Positions 52,406 to 61,260 of a stretch of DNA of 64,000 nt are shown in pieces (the first letter of the stretch is position 1; every line of letters starts with the position of its first letter). Both the position numbers and the translations under genes were made by a program. Where the stretch lies: the NCBI RefSeq assembly GCF_024808255.1, contig NZ_JANTYS010000001.1, forward strand, positions 372,001 to 436,000, written 5' to 3'. Source of the stretch: Mucilaginibacter dorajii (lineage in GTDB: Bacteria > Bacteroidota > Bacteroidia > Sphingobacteriales > Sphingobacteriaceae). The notes under the pieces were generated by a model. That model did no database searches, had not been told where the DNA came from, and worked only from the letters and a program-made list of their open reading frames with translations.

Positions 52406-55400
52406 TTAAAGGGTTAGTTGAATACCTGCGGTAATTGTTCTTAATGGAGGCAGTACAAAAAGGCTTTGGTTTTCAGGGTCGGCTCCGATGTAATTGGTCA
52501 TCGTCAGAAGGTTCTGTCCCTGTAAATAGAACCTGCAATTAGCCACATGCAGCTTTTTCAGTAAGGGTTGCGGAATACTATAAGACAGCGCCACGTTTTT
52601 AAGGCGTATATAAGAAGCATCTGAATAGATCGCATTGGAACTTCGCAGGTAAAGATTAGAGGCTGTTAAAGCGGGGCCGCCGGCACTGGTAAACTTTTGT
52701 ATGTCGGCAATATCTCCGGGATTTTGCCAGCGGGATAAGACGATCACAGGTTGATTATAATATTTATATCCCGGAACGGTTCCGGCAAGGTTCGACAGGT
52801 AATTAACGCCGTTTTGTTTTTTAAACTCGAAAAATATATCCAGCTGAAAATTTTGATAACTTACACTGTTCTGAAAGCCACCATAAAATTTGGGGTCGGT
52901 GTTAACAAGTGTGTTCCTGTCCGCCTTATTATATTTTCCATCATTATTTACATCCTGAAACTGATAAACGCCCGTTTGCGGATCAACCCCTAAATAATGA
53001 TAAACCAACCTGCTCGAAACGGATTGGCCAATAATATAGGTACCGGCATAAGTTGAATTTTCTAATCCAGGAAAAGCAAGAAGCTGATTTTTAGGTATCG
53101 TTAAATTAAATGAACTATTCCAGGTAAAGGCGTGTGAATTGATGTTTTTACTGCTTAACTGAAACTCCCAGCCTTTATTGACAATAGTGGCATTGAGATT
53201 CTCTAATATGGATGTAAAACCGGTTTGTGTCGGTAAAGTATAGTTAACAAGCTGGTTCTTTGAACGCGATCTGAAATAAGCGGCAGACAATAATATCCGG
53301 TTATTTAAAAAACCTAAATCCAATGCAAGTTCAGTCTTTTTATTTTTCTCCCACTGAAAAGACGGATTATACAGCGAAGTCGGATTTAAACTGCTTACGC
53401 TTTGATAGGTGTCTGGCACCGGTGTCCAGGTATCGAGGTATTGATAATCGCCGATCTGGTCATTACCCGTAATACCATAGCTTCCCCTTAGTTTTCCAAA
53501 ACTGACGATGTTACTAAGTGTGCTTTTTATAAATTTTTCTTCCGAAAAAATCCAGGCAGCCCCTAACGCTGCAAAATTGCTGAACCTACTTTGTGGACCA
53601 AACCGGCTCGACCCATCTCTTCTGCCACTTATATTTACGATATATTTATCCTGTAAGTTATAATTGATCCTCCCATAGACTCCTTCATACCGGTACTGGC
53701 TATAAGTATTGTTGCTCTGTATAATACCTGCCGCTGCAATGGAATTTAACAACAAATCATTATTGTAATTTGTGGCGGCTACGGTCAGGCCGTTGCTTGA
53801 TTGATCTTGCCAAGTTCCCCCGATCAGGACGTCCAATTTTCCAATACCGACTATTTTTGTGTACTGGGCTTGTGGTTCAATAATCCAGCTTTGGAATGTC
53901 CTGTTTGCAAAATTACTGTAAGGTAGTTGCAACGAATAGGGATTAATGGATGTACTTGGAAAAGTAGCGACCTCGTTGCTATTTACGGCATTATACCCCA
54001 TGCTTACCTTTAGAAGAAGATCAGGCATGATATGATATCCGATCATTAAATTGCTATTCAGGTTATTAAACTTTCCTGTATAGGCCTGATACTGAAAAGC
54101 AAGTGGGTTGGGGTTCAGGATACCGAGACTTGAATAGGCTTTGCCTCCTTCTGCCCAGTTTAACTTCCCGTCAGGCGTGTATAATTGCAGCATTGGGTTC
54201 GAGTTGATATAGCTGCTCAGGTCCGTCGTTGTGAGGTTGTTTTTATTGGTGGAATAACCTGCTGTGAATGCAATGTTCAATTTATTATCAGTTGAATGAT
54301 GATTTAGGCTCAAGTGAAGGGAGCCACGAGTATCACCCAAATCAGTTGGGAACACGGTTGTTTCATGATGATAGCCCCCTCCGATAATAAATTGGGTGTT
54401 TACATTACCTCCTGATAAGGAAAGCTGTGCATCAGTCGTATGGGCAGTACCACCGATCAATAGCTTTTTAAAGTCTGTATACCGGGTGGTATCCCAAAGC
54501 AGCAGATCGGGAGCATTTGTTGTCGTTGGTGTAAGCCCGCTATTTTTGAATCCTTCCCTTCGCATTTGCAAATACTGCTGCGTATTCAGCATATCCATTG
54601 TCCGTGACACTTTGCTCACACCGGAATAGGTGTTGAAATTCACTTTAACAGATCCTGGCTTACCTTTTTTTGTGGTTATTAAGATTACTCCGTTAGCGCC
54701 CCTGCTGCCGTAGATAGCTGTTGCATCGGCATCTTTCAATACCTCGATACTTTCTATATCAGAAGGGTTAATTAATTGAAAAGGGCTCATGCCGGTGCCG
54801 CTTGAAGAAGAACCCGCAGCAGATGAAATCTGGTTTAAAGCAGAATTGCCGGTAACAAATGGAACACCATCAATAATGTAAAAAGGTTCTGAACCCTGTA
54901 AAAGGGAGCTTTGTCCGCGAATCTGAACCTTAAATCCTGCTCCGCTAACGCCGCTGCTTTGCGTGACAGATAATCCGGGTACGCGTCCTTCCAATGCGGC
55001 CAAGGGGTTGGATACGGGTTGTTTTTCAATATCGGCCGCTTTGACAGAAGACACATCACCTGTGCTTAGTCTTTTAGTCGTGGTTCCATAAGCGATTATT
55101 TGTACTTCATCCAATACTCCTGTATTGTTCTTTAAACGGATGTTGAATTGTTGTTTTTGAAGTTCGGATAATGTTATTTCTACCTGTTGATAGCCTATAA
55201 AACTAATGACGAGTATATCATTTGTAGAAATAGGCCCAATCGAATAAGCTCCGTCTATGGCTGTATTTACAGCAATAGGGCTTCCTTTTAATCTGACGGT
55301 TGCACCGGGAAGTGGATGCATTTGTTCGTCTGTTACTTTACCTATGATATTTGATATTGGAGGAGTGGGACTGTTTTGGGCGGAAAGCTTAAAAAAAAGG

Positions 55401-55441
55401 CAAAGCGTTGCCAGTACTATGAATAGTATCGTTTTTTTCAT
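52406..55441 (-). CDS. SusC/RagA-family TonB-dependent transporter
   Basis: This 1011-residue protein has a signal peptide (ILFIVLATLCLFFKLSAQ) and a carboxypeptidase-regulatory-like domain (about 33-115; PLPGATVRLKGSPIAVNTAI). The plug carries the SusC motif (FYIIDGVPFV; IEVLKDADATAIYGSRGANG) and a barrel ends in TAGIQLTL. It imports an unidentified substrate across the outer membrane. It heads the susC-susD-thioredoxin operon. Leader hairpins and a structured RNA lie upstream. Confidence 0.94.
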   Translation of the reverse strand: MKKTILFIVLATLCLFFKLSAQNSPTPPISNIIGKVTDEQMHPLPGATVRLKGSPIAVNTAIDGAYSIGPISTNDILVISFIGYQQVEITLSELQKQQFNIRLKNNTGVLDEVQIIAYGTTTKRLSTGDVSSVKAADIEKQPVSNPLAALEGRVPGLSVTQSSGVSGAGFKVQIRGQSSLLQGSEPFYIIDGVPFVTGNSALNQISSAAGSSSSGTGMSPFQLINPSDIESIEVLKDADATAIYGSRGANGVILITTKKGKPGSVKVNFNTYSGVSKVSRTMDMLNTQQYLQMRREGFKNSGLTPTTTNAPDLLLWDTTRYTDFKKLLIGGTAHTTDAQLSLSGGNVNTQFIIGGGYHHETTVFPTDLGDTRGSLHLSLNHHSTDNKLNIAFTAGYSTNKNNLTTTDLSSYINSNPMLQLYTPDGKLNWAEGGKAYSSLGILNPNPLAFQYQAYTGKFNNLNSNLMIGYHIMPDLLLKVSMGYNAVNSNEVATFPSTSINPYSLQLPYSNFANRTFQSWIIEPQAQYTKIVGIGKLDVLIGGTWQDQSSNGLTVAATNYNNDLLLNSIAAAGIIQSNNTYSQYRYEGVYGRINYNLQDKYIVNISGRRDGSSRFGPQSRFSNFAALGAAWIFSEEKFIKSTLSNIVSFGKLRGSYGITGNDQIGDYQYLDTWTPVPDTYQSVSSLNPTSLYNPSFQWEKNKKTELALDLGFLNNRILLSAAYFRSRSKNQLVNYTLPTQTGFTSILENLNATIVNKGWEFQLSSKNINSHAFTWNSSFNLTIPKNQLLAFPGLENSTYAGTYIIGQSVSSRLVYHYLGVDPQTGVYQFQDVNNDGKYNKADRNTLVNTDPKFYGGFQNSVSYQNFQLDIFFEFKKQNGVNYLSNLAGTVPGYKYYNQPVIVLSRWQNPGDIADIQKFTSAGGPALTASNLYLRSSNAIYSDASYIRLKNVALSYSIPQPLLKKLHVANCRFYLQGQNLLTMTNYIGADPENQSLFVLPPLRTITAGIQLTL

Positions 55442-55496
55442 TAAATCTGTAAGTTGAGTGCGTTAAAAGATTAACTTAATTTCTTTTACGTAAAGA

Positions 55497-55554
55497 AAAT
55501 GGCAGCCCCAAAAGCATTAACTATTAACCGATCAGCTGCCATTTCTCACGATTC
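55497..55554 (-). promoter_or_regulatory. Leader hairpin upstream of susC
   Basis: On the minus strand AAATGGCAGC (55545-55554) pairs with GCTGCCATTT (55497-55506) across a 38-nt loop and is followed by TCTTT. It lies about 55 nt before the susC start and could act as an attenuator, or end the structured RNA transcribed from further upstream. A palindromic TTTCTTTTACGTAAAGAAA (55480-55498) abuts it. Confidence 0.5.
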
Positions 55555-55709
55555 AATCTGGACGCTTGATAATATTTTTAAAAAGGTTTTTGAGGTTCGG
55601 ACAGTTATTGGAAATACAAAGAGAGTACCAGTCTGTTTCTGTTGATTGAACAGTTAAGGGAGTTTTACAGATTGTTATTTTACTTTTTTGTGGCTTCATT
55701 ACTTGCTTC

Positions 55710-55922
55710 AAAAACAAGTCCTGCCTAGATGCTCCCTATATAAAAGAGTGTGGGGTGGGCTGCATCCCGTGACCACATAAAAGTTCTGACGCCTTACATA
55801 CCACGGGTTAACAGCAGCGCACCCCACACTCATCAAATATGCCAAAGATAGCATTAAATTTAAAAGTGTTGGGGGCATTAACCTGCTGCCTTGCGGTACG
55901 ACGTCAGAAATTGGTCGCAAGA
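55710..55922 (-). ncRNA. Structured RNA candidate, possibly 6S RNA
   Basis: The minus strand can form a closing stem (AAGTCTTGC near 55920 with GCAGGACTT near 55715, one wobble pair). It also forms a long upper hairpin: GAGTGTGGGGTG with CACCCCACACTC, 12 bp, then CTGC with GCAG, then CCCGTG with CACGGG. A closing stem, an open middle and a long interrupted apical hairpin resemble the outline of 6S RNA, which binds RNA polymerase. No conserved sequence was checked, and other structured RNAs are possible. A protein frame here is a by-product of the stem. Confidence 0.5.
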
Positions 55923-56056
55923 CTTTTGATAAATACTTAATAAATAAAATATCAGTTTCTCTTCGTAATCTTTTCTTGTTGAAAAACTTCGATAAAACAA
56001 ATGTAATAAATCACCTCATAAAAAGCAAATACTTATTAAAAATGTCACGATTTGAT

Positions 56057-56081
56057 ATTGTCCATTTGTTTTATGGACAAT
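56057..56081 (+). promoter_or_regulatory. Palindrome overlapping the XRE start codon
   Basis: ATTGTCCAT (56057-56065) and ATGGACAAT (56073-56081) form a perfect 9-bp inverted repeat with a 7-nt spacer. The right arm contains the ATG of the XRE gene. It is a likely autoregulatory operator or a translation-control hairpin. Confidence 0.5.
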
Positions 56082-56585
56082 ACAAGTTTGATAATTAGTA
56101 CGAATGTTATAGAGTTACGGGATGCATTAGGACTCTCACAAAAAGATTTTGCGCTCTTAGCACATATTTCCCCGTCGACTTTGGTTAATATCGAATCTGG
56201 AAGAAAATCTTTCAGAATTAAATCGTTAGATGGAATTATAAATTTCACAACGATTAAATTAGAGGATTTAAGCAAAAGGAATTTTGCACCTCCAAAGAAT
56301 TTACGAGAAATACTAACACAAAAATATAAAGCTGTACCAGCTATTCACGTCATTTTAAGCCGAGAGCCTTCAATCCCATATTGTATTAAGTATAAAATGT
56401 TACCAACCAATTTTCTTAATACACCTAGGGAAACCAATGAAATTAAGCGCTTCTTTTCAGATATTGGGTGGAATTTTAAAAGCAATTCACTTCATACCGC
56501 ATTGAAACGAATGCCAAAGGTAATTGAAATTAAAAGGCACGAAACAAAGGGCAACACCAATTTCTATCAAAAAAGAAAAGGTTAA
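56073..56585 (+). CDS. XRE-family HTH regulator
   Basis: This protein has 170 residues from ATG 56073 (MDNTSLIISTNVIELRDALG); the frame opens earlier only through a TTG. The helix-turn-helix of lambda-repressor type is at about 14-65 (GLSQKDFALLAHISPSTLVN). The C-terminal part is basic (MPKVIEIKRHETKGN) and unrecognised. A perfect palindrome overlaps the start, suggesting self-control. It might be the antitoxin-like or immunity gene of an undetected partner, but no partner gene is adjacent. Confidence 0.75.
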   Translation: MDNTSLIISTNVIELRDALGLSQKDFALLAHISPSTLVNIESGRKSFRIKSLDGIINFTTIKLEDLSKRNFAPPKNLREILTQKYKAVPAIHVILSREPSIPYCIKYKMLPTNFLNTPRETNEIKRFFSDIGWNFKSNSLHTALKRMPKVIEIKRHETKGNTNFYQKRKG

Positions 56586-56902
56586 TTGAATTCTATAAAT
56601 CGATCTGAATATACAGATGCCTTAAAAAGTAGTTGCGAAATATTCATGATTTTTTGTAATTGCCTAAATGGTGAAGAATTATTGCAATATTAATCTCTAT
56701 TAGGTGATTGTAAACCTCTAATAAATTAATACTTTCTTAAATTTTGTAGATACTTTAATACTTATTACCTAAGTCAAATTTTGTTTGGCTGCTTTTGTAG
56801 ATAATTACAATGCCAGCGTAAAGCAATCATCGGTATGTCTGCGAATTTTGTAGATTAATTCGTTAAATTTGTGTGTTAAAACAGCCACCGGAAGATTGTA
56901 CC
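56586..56902. repeat. AT-rich spacer with three TTTTGTAGAT repeats
   Basis: TTTTGTAGAT occurs at 56742-56751, 56793-56802 and 56846-56855, with spacings of 51 and 53 bp. They precede the VapBC-like operon at 56903. Regular spacing of about five helical turns suggests a repeated operator for the antitoxin complex. No gene is seen in the region. Confidence 0.5.
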
Positions 56903-57154
56903 ATGAAAGAAGTAACCATAAAGTATAAAAACAGTAAAACGCTGGATGCTTTAAAAGATTTAGGAAAGTATCTGGGCTTCTCTGTTTCCGAACAACAACC
57001 TGCTGCCAGGAAGAAACAGGAATTCTATATAAACGGAGTTACTGTGATACCGGGTGACGAATCTATAGACGTTTCGGAACTGGGAGAGGTTTTTACCGGC
57101 AAAGGAATAGATGCGACTGAATTAAGAAAATCCGGATGGCAGCGGAAAAGGTAA
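56903..57154 (+). CDS. Antitoxin of a VapBC-like pair
   Basis: This protein has 83 residues from ATG 56903 (MKEVTIKYKNSKTLDALKDL). It has a short N-terminal beta strand and helix, then a flexible acidic-basic tail typical of antitoxins. The 3' end overlaps the toxin gene by 19 nt, so they are translated together. DNA binding to the upstream repeats is expected by analogy. Confidence 0.75.
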   Translation: MKEVTIKYKNSKTLDALKDLGKYLGFSVSEQQPAARKKQEFYINGVTVIPGDESIDVSELGEVFTGKGIDATELRKSGWQRKR

Positions 57155-57537
57155 TTTGCGACACTGACGTTATCATTGACTATTTTGATGCCTGCCAAAA
57201 TCGTCATGAAGAAACCAGGGTTATACTTGAACAAACAATAGGTTTCCAGAATATTTTAATATCCTCTATTACCAAAATGGAGCTTATTTTGGGGGCTACC
57301 AATAAGGTCGATCTTCAGAAAATCAGCAAGAACCTCAACAGGTTTAGCGTACTTTTGATTAATCCTGAAATAAATTTAAGGGCTATAGACCTCGTGCAGT
57401 CTTACAGGTTAAGTCACGGCCTTGCGTTAGCAGATGCTATGATCGCCGCTACTGCAATTCAGACCGAATTAAAGTTGTTTACTTATAATAATAAAGATTT
57501 TAAGTTTATATCAAAATTATCTTTATTCAAGGCATAA
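57136..57537 (+). CDS. PIN-domain toxin, VapC family
   Basis: This 133-residue protein has the acidic PIN residues: Asp9 (VICDTDVIIDYF), Glu49 (ITKMELILGA) and Asp100 (LALADAMIAA). PIN domains of this type are Mg-dependent RNases that cleave tRNA or rRNA when freed from the antitoxin. Length and fold are typical. It overlaps the antitoxin gene by 19 nt. All active-site residues are present, so it should be functional. Confidence 0.9.
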   Translation: MAAEKVICDTDVIIDYFDACQNRHEETRVILEQTIGFQNILISSITKMELILGATNKVDLQKISKNLNRFSVLLINPEINLRAIDLVQSYRLSHGLALADAMIAATAIQTELKLFTYNNKDFKFISKLSLFKA

Positions 57538-57576
57538 GTATTATTTTGTATCTTTAAATATCTGCCATTATTGTAT

Positions 57577-58101
57577 ATGAAAATCAAAGTCAAACTCACC
57601 ATCCTAACCTTATTCTCTTTTGTTTCAACAATTGCTGCCGCTCAACAGGTTAAAAAAAAGCTATCGGTCCCTATCACGGATGATGGTTACCACACTGTTC
57701 CCAATACCAGCCAATCAAAGATCTTTAATGACTTGCTAAAAGCGGAGCAAAAATTAGTAGATGAAAAAAAAAGCATTATCCTTTTGGCGGACAGCACAAA
57801 AGGCATCTTAAATATTAAAAGGATCGCTCATTGCAGCTACTTGGCTGATACGGCCTTTAATGGCAAGACCTTAAAAAATGCGGCCACAAAAGATGTTTCA
57901 TATGAATACATTGCTAACTTCAAAGTTGGCGATAACATCTTTACCTATAAGATTATTGGATTTTCGACTACATCCGGGCAGGCAATAATGAAAAATGATT
58001 TAAAGAACGCTAAATTAAGCTCTTGCGCTCAAAGCGAGATCTGGAGCTTTAAGGATCGGCTTACAGCCCAGGCGGTGCTAATGGGTATGCGGAAATTTTG
58101 A
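57577..58101 (+). CDS. Exported hypothetical protein
   Basis: This protein has 174 residues from ATG 57577 (MKIKVKLTILTLFSFVSTIA), with a clear signal peptide cleaved near AAAQQ. The mature part is about 150 residues, alpha/beta, with a KSIILLADSTKGILNIKRIA segment and two cysteines (AHCSY, LSSCAQ) that could pair. I do not recognise the family. It stands alone downstream of the toxin gene. Confidence 0.65.
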   Translation: MKIKVKLTILTLFSFVSTIAAAQQVKKKLSVPITDDGYHTVPNTSQSKIFNDLLKAEQKLVDEKKSIILLADSTKGILNIKRIAHCSYLADTAFNGKTLKNAATKDVSYEYIANFKVGDNIFTYKIIGFSTTSGQAIMKNDLKNAKLSSCAQSEIWSFKDRLTAQAVLMGMRKF

Positions 58102-58123
58102 TATTACTTATCTCTATTAGGAC

Positions 58124-58491
58124 ATGGTTAAATTATTTGTTGTAGGTTTTCCCGCGACATGGAAAAAACTGAATTAGTTGATTTTTCTTAGTGTCTATGG
58201 ACAGGTTAGTTCAGTAACTATCGTAACTGATAAAGAAACCGGTATAAGCCAGGGATATGGATCCTGACCATAATTGACCAGGATAGTGCAGATCGGGCAA
58301 TAGCAGCGTTAGATGAGGCTACTATTGATGACCGGTTAACTAGTGTAAGAATAGCTGAGGATATAAAGTCTGCAACTCCCGAAATTTTTACTGCTTTGCA
58401 AGATAAAAAGCCGGATGAACCCAGCGAGAAACTGGCGACATTAACAAAAAGAAAAGGCCAAGGATACAAAGCTGATTACTTTCGGGTTTAG
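58124..58491 (+). pseudogene. RRM RNA-binding protein, broken
   Basis: From ATG 58124 the frame gives VKLFVVGFPATWKKLN (RNP2-like) and then a stop. It resumes as VYGQVSSVTIVTDKETGISQ and GYG (RNP1-like region), stops again, and continues in another frame as DQDSADRAIAALDEATIDDR to TAG 58491. Together this is the beta-alpha-beta order of the small single-RRM proteins common in Bacteroidetes. At least two lesions prevent a normal product. Confidence 0.7.
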
Positions 58492-58565
58492 CTAATCCCT
58501 AATATATTTTCGGTCAAGTAATACTGTACTTAAATTAAGAAGAACTTTCTATCTTTAACCGCAGT

Positions 58566-58796
58566 ATGAGCCTCCCACTGCGAATCACATTTAACGACAC
58601 TGACTATACCTATACAGTATTGACAAGAAGTATTAATAAAGAAACCACAGCTATTAAGATCAGTCTGTTGGGAGAAGAGTTCACAATTGTCCGTAATCAG
58701 CAACATCAATGGTATGCCATGGAAACTTCCATTGGAGATAAAGATGATTTACTTTGCGCTATAGCTAAAAATGTTGCCTTACGTTACCGGCTTTGA
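58566..58796 (+). CDS. Small hypothetical protein
   Basis: This protein has 76 residues from ATG 58566 (MSLPLRITFNDTDYTYTVLT). It looks like a short all-beta protein (ISLLGEEFTIVRNQQHQWYA). No signal peptide or motif is seen. It looks like small conserved Bacteroidetes proteins of unknown role. Confidence 0.55.
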   Translation: MSLPLRITFNDTDYTYTVLTRSINKETTAIKISLLGEEFTIVRNQQHQWYAMETSIGDKDDLLCAIAKNVALRYRL

Positions 58797-58942
58797 AATA
58801 TAACCGGATCAACTACTGATTTTTATTCCTTCACGACAAGTTTTTCATCGTTGAATATATAGACTGATAATATGATGTAAGGAAGCTGAATAGCTAATAA
58901 TTAAGGATAACTACCCAACATCCATACATCTGAGGCAGGTGG

Positions 58943-59698
58943 TTAACGTGTGGTATAACCACCGTTGGCGAAAATAGTCTGGCCAGTAATCCACCAACCA
59001 TCTGTTACTAAAAATTCCACAAGCGGAGCAATATCTTTAATATTTGTTAACCCACCCAGTGCCGATGCCGATTTATGATAGTCAACCGCTTCCGGGCTTT
59101 CCTGTCCATAGAAAAATGGGGTATCCATAGGGCCGGGAGCCACCGCTGTGACAGAAATGCCTCGGCTGCCAAATTCTTTTGATGCCGCTCTTGTAAAGTG
59201 CTCAACCGGAGCTTTTGCGCCTGCATACGTCGAATATAGACCTGTATAAGCTGCTAACAATGAAGTCACAATGGAACAGATCTTACCATTGTCATTTAGT
59301 TTTTTACCGGCTTCCTGTAAAAAGAAGTACGCTGATTTCGAGTTGATCCCAAACATGGTGTCGTATTCCGCTTCGGTAGTTTCGGCAAAAGGCTTTTTCA
59401 ACACCATACCCACAGTATTAATTGCTATATCAATACCTCCAAATTTGGCAACGGCTTCATCGAAAAATTTGGTTACGTTTTCCACTTTGGTCAGGTCTCC
59501 CTGAAATAAGAAAGCCTCTGCTCCCAAAGCCTGCACCTCGGCTAATGTTTTTTCAGCGTCCGTTTTGGAACTCTCACTATTATAGTGTATCGCTAATTTT
59601 GCACCCTCTGCTGCAAAACTCCTGCTCAATAACCCGCCCAGGTTTTTGCCTCCACCTGCTATCAATACTACCTTTCCATTTAAATCATTTCGTGCCAT
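58943..59698 (-). CDS. Short-chain dehydrogenase/reductase
   Basis: This 251-residue classical SDR has the NAD(P)-binding glycine motif LIAGGGKNLGG (12-22) and INTVG in place of the usual NNAG. Catalytic Ser is near 146, with Tyr158 and Lys162 in STYAGAKA. The C-terminus shows APGPMDTPF and ITGQTIFANGGYTTR. The substrate is unknown. It is followed on the same strand by no gene and preceded by an AraC gene on the same strand (85 bp), which may regulate it. Confidence 0.9.
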   Translation of the reverse strand: MARNDLNGKVVLIAGGGKNLGGLLSRSFAAEGAKLAIHYNSESSKTDAEKTLAEVQALGAEAFLFQGDLTKVENVTKFFDEAVAKFGGIDIAINTVGMVLKKPFAETTEAEYDTMFGINSKSAYFFLQEAGKKLNDNGKICSIVTSLLAAYTGLYSTYAGAKAPVEHFTRAASKEFGSRGISVTAVAPGPMDTPFFYGQESPEAVDYHKSASALGGLTNIKDIAPLVEFLVTDGWWITGQTIFANGGYTTR

Positions 59699-59783
59699 AA
59701 TTATTGTTTTTAAATTATCAATATAGCAAAGGTCGGTTGCCGCGGTAAGTATATCGTGGTGAACTTTTCGGAACTTTAGGTTG

Positions 59784-60164
59784 TTATTGATTTTTATGCT
59801 GTTTTCGAAATTCTCCAGGCGTTTGCCCCGTGAATTTTTTGAAAAACTTTGAAAAATTGGACGGATCGTAAGTTAGTTTTTTTGCAATTTCAGCTATGGA
59901 GTAGTCCGTGTCAGTGATTAGCTTTTTCGCTTGATCACTGATTTTTAAATCATAAAAATGACAAGGGTGATGCCCCATCGTATTTTGGATAGTATCTGTT
60001 AAATGACTATGTGAAAGAAATAATGCATCTGCTATTTGGCTCAATTGCATCATTTCAGTGGCTTTTCCACTTATAATATCAGCCAGATGATCATCCAAAT
60101 ATTCAAAATATGCTTTAGTAATTTCTTCACTTCGTTTTATAACCCCATTTTTATTGTCACACAT
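59784..60164 (-). CDS. AraC-type HTH protein
   Basis: This 126-residue protein is essentially an AraC DNA-binding domain: first helix-turn-helix LSQIADALFLSHSHLTDTIQ, second YSIAEIAKKLTYDPSNFSKF with FFKKFTGQTPGEFRKQ. It lacks a full sensor domain; only about 40 residues precede the HTH. It lies upstream of the SDR gene on the same strand and could control it. Confidence 0.85.
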   Translation of the reverse strand: MCDNKNGVIKRSEEITKAYFEYLDDHLADIISGKATEMMQLSQIADALFLSHSHLTDTIQNTMGHHPCHFYDLKISDQAKKLITDTDYSIAEIAKKLTYDPSNFSKFFKKFTGQTPGEFRKQHKNQ

Positions 60165-60645
60165 AGCACATATATTTTATACAAAGGTACCTTTATCCTG
60201 ATTTACTCATCCTTCAGATTGATTTTTTCCAGCGCACTCTTTCGCCTTGAAACGGCTTTGCTTTCAGATCATTAAAAGTCAAATAAAGTGATGCCGGTAA
60301 TAGAGACTGGTTGTATCCTCACCGTTCCGTTTAAGATTCCTATCAAGGTTGCTGTTTTTGATTAAATGTGCAAATCGTTCCTAATATCAATCGAAAGGTA
60401 ATACCTCACTGCATTATTGGACGCCTGATAGTTCTTGATGAAATATATTTTTAACTAATTATTTCCTTGGGTTTTTCATTCTGTATTTTAGTGTTTAAAA
60501 TCCAGGATATATATATAAGTATTTAATAATGAGTTAATTAATGATTTTAATTTTAAAAAATATCGCTCTAAACTTAAGGGGGTGAAAGATTTCTTTCACC
60601 CCCTTTCACTGTTTCGACATATCCCTAAATCCGTGCTTTGTTCCC
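60165..60645. other. AT-rich spacer
   Basis: No gene is seen. It ends with a strong hairpin at 60576-60606, listed separately. Confidence 0.4.
60576..60606 (+). terminator. Perfect hairpin with GGGGGTGAAAG stem
   Basis: AAGGGGGTGAAAG (60576-60588), loop ATTT, CTTTCACCCCCTT (60593-60605), then T and A/C-rich sequence. The stem is 13 bp and perfect. Only a short T stretch follows, so it may be a terminator for either strand or the edge of a mobile segment. Confidence 0.5.
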
Positions 60646-60921
60646 ATGAAGCAATCGGGTTTACATCATATGCTATACAACATTGCCAATGCAGGCGTTT
60701 CAAAAGCCGCTGTAGGAATCAATGGCTTGCCTGATCAAGAAGACATACTTTCTCTTTGCGATCATAGCAAGAATAACATCTTGATTTCAGAAACACTTTC
60801 CACCCGGGCCATTTTTCATGGCCATGCTTCCAAAAAGATTAATGACAGAATTAAGCCGTTATGGGTCATCCCATCCGGCAACAATATGACCTTTCCGCAA
60901 ATGGCGGAAAGATCATGGTAG
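60646..60921 (+). CDS. Uncertain small gene
   Basis: This frame has 91 residues from ATG 60646 (MKQSGLHHMLYNIANAGVSK). No family, signal or motif is recognised. It follows the hairpin at 60576. It could be a real small gene or a fragment of a longer one. Confidence is low. Confidence 0.3.
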   Translation: MKQSGLHHMLYNIANAGVSKAAVGINGLPDQEDILSLCDHSKNNILISETLSTRAIFHGHASKKINDRIKPLWVIPSGNNMTFPQMAERSW

Positions 60922-61260
60922 GCAATTGCTTATCAAGCTCTTTGACGTATAGGAACAAAGCATTATCCTGTTTAGCCACAGGAAATATTGCGAAGCTGAG
61001 ATCATATCAATATTGCGAAAACGCATAGGCAGGCGAGAGCCCGAACTGTAGAGTTCGACGTGGGTAGTTCCGAAAAAAATACCGGCAGAAGTGAATTTAA
61101 CGGGATCGTTACCCGCTGCCGGTACATAGCCATCAAAGGGCTTATTAAATTATTACGCGTATTAGCCATTGGTTTATTTATTTTTTGATAGCTCAGAAAC
61201 AGCTAAAACTAAGCAGGTCATTTCCCCTGTATTTCATTTAAGTTCAAATCCCTATCATTT
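60922..61260. other. Spacer upstream of the mobilisation module
   Basis: No gene is seen. AATATTGCGAA is repeated directly at 60984-60994 and 61009-61019 (25 bp apart). A GC-rich complementary pair (TACCGGCAG near 61080, CTGCCGGTA near 61117) could form a hairpin around 61080-61125. Confidence 0.4.

Noticed and set aside
55708..55920. Minus-strand frame of 70 codons inside the structured RNA
   Set aside because: It is fully explained by the RNA stems and has an odd composition; likely a by-product, not a protein gene.
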